The notes below the pieces were generated by a model. That model was not told the DNA's origin, did not search any database, and saw only the letters and a program-made list of their open reading frames with translations. Both the position numbers and the translations under genes were made by a program. Below, piece after piece: positions 7,698 through 14,103 of a stretch of DNA of 14,103 nt. Location of the stretch: positions 1 to 14,103 of the forward strand of contig JAJQJO010000040.1 in the NCBI GenBank assembly GCA_021323495.1. Reading direction: 5' to 3'. The stretch comes from Cellvibrio sp. GTDB taxonomy: Bacteria; Pseudomonadota; Gammaproteobacteria; Pseudomonadales; Cellvibrionaceae. Each line of letters starts with the position of its first letter. Within the stretch, counting starts at the first letter, position 1.

Positions 7698-7716
7698 ATT
7701 TATTTTCTGCTGTAAT
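7687..7716 (+). promoter_or_regulatory. Putative sigma-70 promoter for the mksF-mksE-mksB operon
   Basis: The best candidate is a TGTAAT -10 element at 7711-7716 (5 of 6 to consensus) with an extended TG at 7708-7709, and a CTGATA -35 element at 7687-7692 (4 of 6) with an 18-base spacer. A start of transcription around 7723 would leave a leader of only about 10 bases before the mksF ATG at 7733. The -35 element lies inside the 7679-7697 palindrome. This is a pattern call made by eye in a short AT-rich gap, so it is uncertain. Confidence 0.3.
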
Positions 7717-7732
7717 CTAGTGAAACTTCCCG

Positions 7733-9241
7733 ATGTTTTTTAGCGATTCCCGTCAGCACTTTTTTAACCCGTTAACCGGTAAATACCGCGCGTTAGTGGC
7801 GGAGTGCTTGCGTCTTTTGTATCAACGCCTGTACACCGATTTACGTGATTATGGTCACGCCATGAACCGTGAGCAATTGGTGGATATTTTTAAAGAGGCC
7901 ATTGCCCGTGCGCCTATCCTGGATGCGGATACCGCTGATGGTGATGACGCCAATGAAGGCCGCTTTAAAACCCAGCGCGATCTCGCCAGTTTTATTATCA
8001 ATCGTCTGATTGAAAACGGTTGGCTCGAAAAACAAGTCGATGAAACCAGCTTACAGAGCAGCTATGGTTTTAGCCGCATGGGGCGTTTGTTCACCCAGCC
8101 TTTTGCTGACAATGATGCCAACCAATTCCGCACCCGCAATCGCAATACGCGCAACACCCGCAATAGTTTGCAAGCGTTTTACGATCAAGGCGAAATTAAT
8201 GATTTGCTTGATGCCTACGAATATTCAGAGCGGATTATCAGCGACTTCACTGATGTGATTGCTGAACTCGAAGAGCGCAAACGCCAGCTGGTGCGCGAAG
8301 TAGAGTCGCGCCAATTAATCCAGCAAGCGAGCGATGAATTTTTTGATTTTATGGAAACGGTATTTAAGCCGGATCTGGAAGTGCGCCTGTCTGCGGATAG
8401 CGTAGAAAAATACCGCGACCAGATTTCAGACATCATCACCAAAATTCGTCGTAAGCGTAAATACGGTTTGGGCGATGCAGAAACTGCCGCAAAAGATTGG
8501 CGGGCAGTCATGGAAATTCGTTTGCGTAAAGCCTTGCCGCAAAAAGTCGTACCCGGGATTTCACTGTTGGAAACCCTGCTCCAAACGATTGATTCACGTT
8601 TGAAAAATGCCTGCGACATTATGTTGCCCGCGTTGCGCCGCGCGCTCAATACCTTTACCCAGCGCGCCGATATTATTATCCGCCAGCTCAGCTACATTAA
8701 TAGCCGGGGGCAAGACGACTTGATGGATATCTATCGCTCGCTCGGCAATTTAACGGCTGAGCAGCAGGACCAGGTATTACTGGAGCAAGGTGAGGCAATT
8801 GCGGGCATCCAGATGGGATTTATTGATCCCGCGCAAATCCAGTTGCGCGCACCGCGCAGTATCCAGATTGTACGTTCCATGCTTGATGAAGACAAAGCGC
8901 TTGATGCAGAAGCGCAAAAAGCGCTCTTTGTACAGCAAGCATTGGATAAGGCATTTATTTTGCAATCCAGCAGTTTGCGCGATTATGTGCATTCATCATT
9001 GGTGCAAAAAGGCGAAATAAAAAGTAGCGAATTGCAGGCCAAAAATATGCAGGAGCTGTTGAATTTGTCCCACGCAATCGAAGTAGGTGCAGCGGCTAAT
9101 CTTTCATCCCGCTATCGTTTTGCCATTACCCAGAATGCCGATTGGTTGCATGCACAACCGTTGGTCAATAGCGATAAATATTTTAAGCAGCGCGACGAGT
9201 TTGTGATTAGCTTGATCGACGATGGTGTAGAAAATGAGTGA
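7733..9241 (+). CDS. mksF: Kleisin-like condensin subunit MksF / Wadjet JetA-family protein
   Basis: This 502-residue protein fits the kleisin subunit of MksBEF condensins, which is homologous to JetA of Wadjet plasmid-defence systems; kleisins bridge the two heads of the SMC dimer and recruit the accessory subunit. Assignment rests on gene order (kleisin, accessory, SMC, as in mksF-mksE-mksB and jetA-jetB-jetC), length and visible plan. The N-terminal about 125 residues look like a winged-helix domain (FKTQRDLASFIINRLIENGWLEKQ then FSRMGRLFTQPF). A basic Arg-Asn stretch follows at 133-145, then a long helical region (about 150-330) likely to contact the SMC neck. The last part (about 400-502) contains a second helical or winged-helix segment (FAITQNADWL). 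There is no obvious ribosome binding site before the ATG. The stop overlaps the start of the next gene by 8 bases (ATGAGTGA). Sequence alone does not separate MksF from JetA. Confidence 0.82.
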   Translation: MFFSDSRQHFFNPLTGKYRALVAECLRLLYQRLYTDLRDYGHAMNREQLVDIFKEAIARAPILDADTADGDDANEGRFKTQRDLASFIINRLIENGWLEKQVDETSLQSSYGFSRMGRLFTQPFADNDANQFRTRNRNTRNTRNSLQAFYDQGEINDLLDAYEYSERIISDFTDVIAELEERKRQLVREVESRQLIQQASDEFFDFMETVFKPDLEVRLSADSVEKYRDQISDIITKIRRKRKYGLGDAETAAKDWRAVMEIRLRKALPQKVVPGISLLETLLQTIDSRLKNACDIMLPALRRALNTFTQRADIIIRQLSYINSRGQDDLMDIYRSLGNLTAEQQDQVLLEQGEAIAGIQMGFIDPAQIQLRAPRSIQIVRSMLDEDKALDAEAQKALFVQQALDKAFILQSSSLRDYVHSSLVQKGEIKSSELQAKNMQELLNLSHAIEVGAAANLSSRYRFAITQNADWLHAQPLVNSDKYFKQRDEFVISLIDDGVENE

Positions 9242-9992
9242 TCAGTTAAGTTCGTTGCTGCAAGAGCAGCTTGAAAAATACAATTTGAGTCTGGATAACT
9301 GGCGCGAGCTGGTGCAGCGTTTGCTCGATTACGGCGTACTCTGTCGCGATGACAGTCAGGTAGAAGCGGAACTCTACGATCGTTTTGTGCGTATCCATGA
9401 ATTGGTGAATGATTATCTGAGTCTGATGGGCGTGCGTTTCCAGCACGATAGCCATTTCCGGTTCGTGCGTATTTTGCCTCCGGGTGCGCGTTTACCCGGT
9501 ATGGATGACGAAAGTGATGAACCATTTAATGCCGGTCTACGCAGCCGGTTAAACCAACACGAAGTGGCGCTGGTGTTAGTGTTGCGCGCTGAATATGACA
9601 AGGCGTTGCGCGAAGGCAGTATTGATGAACAGGGCTGCGCAACCCTGTCGCTGGAAGCCATTGCCATGGCGATGAAAAGTTTATTGCGTCGCAGTTTGCC
9701 GGAAAACCTCGGTGAGCGCCGTCAAGCATTCAAACGTTTGCGTCAGCTACGCTTGATTAATTTTTTCGCCGAGTCGGATATTGATTCCAGTGAAAGCTGG
9801 ATCAAAATTCGCCCGCTGATTATCAATCTCGTCAATAACGAATGGCTCGAGCAAATTCGCAACCACCTTGCCGAAAACTTATTACTGGTTGATGAAGAAG
9901 TCGATGACCAGGAGCAGGATGAGTCTGCTGAACCAATATCGCGTAAATCCGCTCCGCATTTGAACCGTTCGCTTTTTGCGGCTGAAGAATAG
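9234..9992 (+). CDS. mksE: Condensin accessory subunit MksE / Wadjet JetB-family (DUF4194-like) protein
   Basis: The 252-residue product fits MksE, the winged-helix (KITE-type) partner that binds the kleisin and DNA in MksBEF; Wadjet JetB, the DUF4194 family, is the homologous subunit. The family assignment comes from position between the kleisin-like and SMC-like genes, size and the visible pattern. The N-terminal region has VQRLLDYGVLCRDD and a predicted helix-turn-helix-like fold, followed by SRLNQHEVALVLVLRAEYDKAL. A second winged-helix-like region has AMKSLLRRSLPENLGERRQAFKRLRQLRLINFF and ends WIKIRPLIINLVNNEWLEQI. The C-terminal tail (about 219-235) is acidic (VDEEVDDQEQDE). The ATG overlaps the end of the upstream gene by 8 bases, a sign of translational coupling, and its stop is 2 bases before the next start. 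No signal peptide or membrane segment is seen. Confidence 0.82.
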   Translation: MSDQLSSLLQEQLEKYNLSLDNWRELVQRLLDYGVLCRDDSQVEAELYDRFVRIHELVNDYLSLMGVRFQHDSHFRFVRILPPGARLPGMDDESDEPFNAGLRSRLNQHEVALVLVLRAEYDKALREGSIDEQGCATLSLEAIAMAMKSLLRRSLPENLGERRQAFKRLRQLRLINFFAESDIDSSESWIKIRPLIINLVNNEWLEQIRNHLAENLLLVDEEVDDQEQDESAEPISRKSAPHLNRSLFAAEE

Positions 9993-9994
9993 TT

Positions 9995-12900
9995 ATGTAT
10001 CTCAAAAAATTTATTTATGTGAACTGGGGTAACGTCCCCAATACCGAATTTGATTTTGGTCCGATCAATTTATTTTCGGGGGGCAACGGTTCCGGTAAAA
10101 CGACGGCGGCGGATGCGATCCAAACCATCATGACCGCCGCGCACGATAACCTGTTCCATTTTAACCCGGGGCAGGATGAGTCCAGCCAACGCGGCCGCGG
10201 TGGCAAGCTGGTGCGCACGCTTGCATCCTATGTGTTGGGTTGTGACGACGGCGCCTACTCGCGCCCGCAGGGTTGCGACGGTTATCTGGCGGCGGTATTT
10301 CATCCAACGCCGGGTGAAAATAGCGAGCCATTTACCGCATTGATTGGTATGCGCGCGTTTTTGGAAACTACCGGGCAGGGCGCATCCTTGCAAAAAGTCG
10401 CGCGTCTTGACGATACCCAGTTTTATATTTTGAGTGATGTCGAGCTGAGTTTGAATGATGTATTAAAGGAAGAAAAAACGCACAAGTATGTAGTGCCGCT
10501 CGACAAACTCTATGCCGGGTTGCGCCGCCAGTATGGCCAACAACAAGTTGAAAAATACGATAAGAAAAAATCCTACCTGTGCCGTTTGTACGGCATTTTG
10601 CGTGGCAAACCGGATGCGATCTCCGAACGCGAAGCAATGAATGCTGCGCGCGCTTTCTCGCGCTTTATGGCCTATAAGCCGATCAAAGGTATCGACGAAT
10701 TTGTCGCTAACGAAATTCTCGAGTACCGCGACCTGGGCGAGGCTATTCGCACTGTGTCCACTATGTTGAAGCGCATCCATACCATGGAAGCGGATGCGCG
10801 CGCATTGCGCCAGGGTATCGAGCGAATGGCACAAGGGCGCCAATGGTCGGATAATTTTATCGCTAACTGGTTAGAGCAACAGGTGTTGCAGTACTCCCTG
10901 GCCAAGCGCCGCTACAGCGATTCGCAAGCGCTTTACCTGGAAGCAAAACATAAACAGCAATTGCTGCGCGAAACATCTGCAAACCACCAACAGACCTTGA
11001 CCGGCTGTGAAACGCAGCGCGATGAAATCAATCAATTGATCCTTGCCGCAACTGCGCGCCGATTGGGTGTGCCGGCGTTGCGCGATAAAGACCAGCTGGA
11101 GCAGGAAAAACACACGCAAGAAAAACTGATCCAGACCCAAGTGCCTGAGCTTCGTAAACAGCATCAACAATTACAAACCAATCTGGAAGCTGCGCAACAA
11201 TTTGCGCAAGCGTTGCGCCAAACCTCAATTGCGCTTGAATTGCCAGCGTTAAAAGATTCCAATCTGGCCAACCTGGTAAAAAGCGTGTGCAGCGAAACTG
11301 ACGCGCTTGATATTCACCAGCTGTTAAATCGCAATCTAATTGAGGTCAGCCCGCTTGAACCGCAGCTTGCCAAAGTGCTTGAGCTGCAAAAACACCACAA
11401 TGCGTTTGTAGCAACTTTATTTGACGTGGACGCCAATGCTGCCGTGTTGCGCACCAATCTGCGCGATCAGTTGGCACAGGAGCGCGACAAGCGCAAAGCG
11501 CAAACCGAGCGTTTGCAGAAACAAACGGAAACCAAGCGCCGCGAAATCCAGACGCTGGAGTCGCGTCAGGTAAGTTACCCGGGTTTTGTACGCGCGGCGC
11601 TGGATGCAATTGCGGCGCACTGTCCCAAAGCCGACGCGCGCGTGCTCTGCGATTACGTCGATGTGATTGATCGCGAATGGCAAGCGGCGATAGAAGGTTA
11701 TATTGGTGCTGCACGCTTCGGCATTATCGTTGAAGCTGAATATGAAGCAGAAGCAATTGCGATAGTGCGCAATATGGCAGGGCAGGGCAATCGCGCGCGT
11801 ATTATCCAGGGTGAAAAAGCACGCAAGGATCTCGATAAAACCAGCGATGCCCAAACCAATTCCATTATCCAGGTAATGACTTTCACCCACGCCACCGCAG
11901 AGGCTTACATCAAAGCAAGCTACGGCAATGTGCAGCGGGTAGAAAATGCCAAAGAATTAAAAAATACCCGCCGTGGCATCACTAAAGATGCAATGGGTTC
12001 CGGAAACTACGCCATGTTCCGCTGTGATATGGCTGACTCGGAATTGGTATTTGGCCAAGGTGCCCGCGAACGTGCATTGGAAGCCAAACGCAATGAATTC
12101 CATGCGCTGGTGAGTGAATGGCAAGCATCAACTGCGTACGCGGAAGAAACGCAAGAATTGTTGCTGGCGATCGATAAATTAAAAGCGCTCACCTACGCCG
12201 AAACCTTGCAAACCATGTTGGCCGCGCAAAACAAGATCCAGGCGATCGAATCCAAATTACAGCAACTCGACCTAAGCGATACCAAAGCACTGGAAGCGGA
12301 ACTGCAAGATTTGCAACAGCGTTTGCACGAGCAGAACCAACTCTATGCCCGCCTGAACAGCGCGCAGGTTGATTGCCGGGCAGATTTAAAACTTGCGGAC
12401 AACCTCTGCCATAAATTGGATGCAGAGCAAGATAAGACCCTCGCCCAAGCCGATACCTGTGAAGCGAATGTGCAGGGGATCGCCGCCTTCTGGCCCGAAT
12501 TTAATGCCGATGTCCGTTTGCAAGCGGCAGACGAAGCGGTAGCCCAACACAATGTGCAGTATTTTGAATCGCAATTGGCCGGAGTTAATGGCGAATTAAA
12601 AACCATCTTGCATCGCTTGCAACAAGCCGCCATGGTGCACAACCAATTTTGCGCAACCGCAGATTCAATTTTGCTGGATATCGATTATAACGATGATTTG
12701 GGCAGCGCGAATTTCCGTGCAATATGCGATATGCGTCGCCAGTTTGACGCGCTTTATAACCGCGACAAAAACCATATCCTTGCCCAGCGCCATCAGGAAA
12801 TTGAATCACTGCGCGAGAGTTTCAATAACGCCTTTGTCACCAATCTCTGCCACTCTATTTACCAGGCCATTAACGATGGTAAAAAAATCCTCGAAGACTT

Positions 12901-13651
12901 AAATAAAGAACTGGAGCATCATCGTTTTGGTGCTGACCGTGAGCGTTTTCGTTTTGATTGGGAGTGGGTGCCGGAATTCAAGGATTATTGGCAGTTCTTT
13001 AAAGCGGTGATCGATAGCCCGAGCCTGGATGAAGGCGAAACCCTGTTCAACATGAAGCTCGATGAAAAACATCAAAAAGTGCGCGAGCGCCTGATGACGA
13101 TGTTGCTCGACGAAGATGAACAGAAAGCCCTGCGCGAATTAACGCGCATTGCCGATTACCGCAATTATCGGCGCTACGAAATTTATAAGGAGCCGGAAGG
13201 TAAAGCGCCGATTGCCCTGAGCCAATACGGTACCGGTTCCGGTGGCCAGTTGGAAACACCGGCTTATATTATTCGCAGTGCGGCAATTACCTCGGCATTT
13301 CGTTTCAATGAGGGCAACAGCCATTTGCGCATGGTATTGGTGGACGAGGCCTTTTCCAAAATGGATGAACACCGCTCGCGCGAAGTGATCAACTATTTAA
13401 CTGAAAGCCTTGGTTTGCAGTTGCTGTTTATTATGCCGAGCAGCAAATCCGGCCCCTTTATGGATCTGATCTCCAACCAGTTTGTATTCAGCAAATGTCC
13501 AACCGCCGAACCTGTCGGCGAATTAAAAAGCCGCGTGATGCTGGATCGCCAGGTGTGTGATCAGGAAAAAATTAAAAAGTTGATGGCCAACCATCGCCGC
13601 GCGATTCGCCAGCAAGCCGCACTGGATTTTATGTTGGAAGTTGAAAATTGA
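9995..13651 (+). CDS. mksB: SMC-like condensin ATPase MksB / Wadjet JetC-family protein
   Basis: The 1218-residue product is an SMC-type ATPase of the MukB/MksB/JetC branch, expected to dimerise at its hinge and drive DNA loop extrusion with the two upstream proteins. Seen in order: an N-terminal head with the Walker A motif SGGNGSGKTT (residues 28-37, K35), a first coiled coil (about 285-525), a hinge domain (about 530-690, including DREWQAAIEGYIGAARFGIIVEAEYEA), a second coiled coil (about 690-1000), and the C-terminal head with signature GSGGQ (S1082-Q1085) and Walker B RMVLVDEAFSKMD (D1117, E1118). The usual SMC H-loop histidine is replaced by FIMPSSKSG, which fits this branch. It is shorter than E. 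coli MukB (1486). The start is 2 bases after mksE. No Toprim-type nuclease gene follows: the stop is 23 bases before the end of an opposing gene, so MksBEF without a nuclease is favoured over complete Wadjet. Confidence 0.88.
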   Translation: MYLKKFIYVNWGNVPNTEFDFGPINLFSGGNGSGKTTAADAIQTIMTAAHDNLFHFNPGQDESSQRGRGGKLVRTLASYVLGCDDGAYSRPQGCDGYLAAVFHPTPGENSEPFTALIGMRAFLETTGQGASLQKVARLDDTQFYILSDVELSLNDVLKEEKTHKYVVPLDKLYAGLRRQYGQQQVEKYDKKKSYLCRLYGILRGKPDAISEREAMNAARAFSRFMAYKPIKGIDEFVANEILEYRDLGEAIRTVSTMLKRIHTMEADARALRQGIERMAQGRQWSDNFIANWLEQQVLQYSLAKRRYSDSQALYLEAKHKQQLLRETSANHQQTLTGCETQRDEINQLILAATARRLGVPALRDKDQLEQEKHTQEKLIQTQVPELRKQHQQLQTNLEAAQQFAQALRQTSIALELPALKDSNLANLVKSVCSETDALDIHQLLNRNLIEVSPLEPQLAKVLELQKHHNAFVATLFDVDANAAVLRTNLRDQLAQERDKRKAQTERLQKQTETKRREIQTLESRQVSYPGFVRAALDAIAAHCPKADARVLCDYVDVIDREWQAAIEGYIGAARFGIIVEAEYEAEAIAIVRNMAGQGNRARIIQGEKARKDLDKTSDAQTNSIIQVMTFTHATAEAYIKASYGNVQRVENAKELKNTRRGITKDAMGSGNYAMFRCDMADSELVFGQGARERALEAKRNEFHALVSEWQASTAYAEETQELLLAIDKLKALTYAETLQTMLAAQNKIQAIESKLQQLDLSDTKALEAELQDLQQRLHEQNQLYARLNSAQVDCRADLKLADNLCHKLDAEQDKTLAQADTCEANVQGIAAFWPEFNADVRLQAADEAVAQHNVQYFESQLAGVNGELKTILHRLQQAAMVHNQFCATADSILLDIDYNDDLGSANFRAICDMRRQFDALYNRDKNHILAQRHQEIESLRESFNNAFVTNLCHSIYQAINDGKKILEDLNKELEHHRFGADRERFRFDWEWVPEFKDYWQFFKAVIDSPSLDEGETLFNMKLDEKHQKVRERLMTMLLDEDEQKALRELTRIADYRNYRRYEIYKEPEGKAPIALSQYGTGSGGQLETPAYIIRSAAITSAFRFNEGNSHLRMVLVDEAFSKMDEHRSREVINYLTESLGLQLLFIMPSSKSGPFMDLISNQFVFSKCPTAEPVGELKSRVMLDRQVCDQEKIKKLMANHRRAIRQQAALDFMLEVEN

Positions 13652-13660
13652 ACGTATCCG

Positions 13661-13696
13661 GCTGACGAGAGTGTTTAACTCTCGTCAGCGATTTTT
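13661..13696 (+). terminator. Intrinsic terminator after mksB, embedded in the end of the convergent gene
   Basis: A perfect 12-base stem (GCTGACGAGAGT at 13661-13672 with ACTCTCGTCAGC at 13678-13689) encloses the loop GTTTA and is followed by GATTTTT. This is a strong hairpin with a T-run on the + strand, 9 bases after the mksB stop. The - strand response regulator uses the right arm as its last codons (Ala-Asp-Glu-Ser) and its TAA stop falls in the loop. On the - strand the hairpin lacks a clean T-run, so it mainly stops the mks operon. Confidence 0.85.
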
Positions 13697-14103
13697 ACTT
13701 GCGGAAAAAAGCGCGCAATCTTTTTAATAAGCTTGTCCTGTTCCAACGGTTTGACAACATAGTCGTCAACACCGTCCTCAATCGCGGAGCGGATTTGTTT
13801 CGCTTCGGTTACTGCGGTGACCAGCATAAATACGGTACCCAGATAGCGCTCGGCGGCGCGCATGGCATTGTGCACATCGATCCCCGACTTGCTGGGCATA
13901 TTCCAATCACACAAGACCAGATCATAGATTGGGTTAGCGTCGTACATGACTCCAATCGCTTTTAGCCCATCATTGGCAAAATCAATTTGGGTTATTCCCG
14001 CCGTATTTAAATAGGCATTAATCAGTTCACAAATCAATTGGTCATCATCGACAACCAATACGCGAATCTGTCCAGGCTGCAAATCCTCGCGTCGTCCAAA
14101 AGC
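13675..14103 (-). CDS. Single-domain CheY-like response regulator (5' end beyond window)
   Basis: The product is a receiver domain with no visible output domain. Numbered from the in-frame TTG at 14080-14082, it shows the acidic pocket VVDDD (D12, D13), the phosphoacceptor D59 in LVLCDWNMPSKSG, the conserved Thr T89 in LVTAV and Lys K111 in VVKPLEQ. It would accept phosphate from a histidine kinase and act by protein contact, as CheY and stand-alone REC proteins do. The reading frame stays open to the right edge (further residues A-F-G-R-R-E-D), and the TTG has no well-spaced ribosome binding site, so the true start is probably outside the window; I list it as 5' incomplete. The cognate kinase is not in the window. 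Its 3' end converges on mksB, and its last codons form one arm of the shared hairpin. Confidence 0.88.
   Translation of the reverse strand, partial: AFGRREDLQPGQIRVLVVDDDQLICELINAYLNTAGITQIDFANDGLKAIGVMYDANPIYDLVLCDWNMPSKSGIDVHNAMRAAERYLGTVFMLVTAVTEAKQIRSAIEDGVDDYVVKPLEQDKLIKKIARFFPQVKIADES

Noticed and set aside
7733..13651. Calling the operon a complete Wadjet defence system
   Set aside because: The nuclease gene jetD/mksG is not present downstream, where a terminator and convergent gene occur, nor upstream within the window. JetABC-like is the most that can be said.
1..14103. CRISPR array, tRNA or rRNA genes, insertion sequences, prophage or integron sites
   Set aside because: No regularly spaced repeats, cloverleaf-like sequences, transposase or integrase motifs, or flanking terminal repeats were seen; nearly all of the window is dense protein-coding sequence.

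Overview
This 14.1-kb window reads as a chromosomal backbone segment of a gammaproteobacterium, most likely a Cellvibrio-like or Pseudomonas-related bacterium. The evidence is the order smc-zipA-ligA (familiar from Pseudomonas and its relatives), the presence of ZipA (a gammaproteobacterial division protein), and a moderate base composition with many GCGC-rich codons. The genus is an inference; no 16S or other diagnostic marker is present. No tRNA, rRNA, CRISPR array, insertion sequence or prophage gene was seen.

Layout on the + strand: the C-terminal half of the canonical chromosome-condensation ATPase Smc (cut by the left edge), then zipA (FtsZ membrane tether, with a very acidic linker), ligA (NAD-dependent DNA ligase), a small lipoprotein with a lytic-transglycosylase-like domain starting 3 bases after ligA, an unrecognised 141-residue protein, hemB (porphobilinogen synthase, zinc-cysteine type), and a small membrane-anchored protein with a C-terminal DUF3012-like motif. 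Then comes a tightly packed three-gene operon of about 5.9 kb whose products fit the kleisin, the winged-helix accessory subunit and the SMC-like ATPase of an MksBEF condensin, or equally the JetA/JetB/JetC part of a Wadjet system. A strong hairpin terminator follows, and a CheY-like single-domain response regulator converges on it from the - strand and runs off the right edge.

The most interesting part is the mksF-mksE-mksB (jetABC-like) cassette. It is complete and has intact Walker A and Walker B motifs, but the fourth gene (MksG/JetD, the Toprim nuclease subunit that makes Wadjet systems cut plasmids) does not follow: the operon ends in a terminator and an opposing gene. The cassette lies about 6 kb from the canonical smc gene, so two SMC-type machines share one locus together with a ligase and a division protein. 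The simplest reading is a nuclease-free MksBEF condensin helping chromosome organisation. A defence role with the nuclease encoded elsewhere cannot be excluded from this window.
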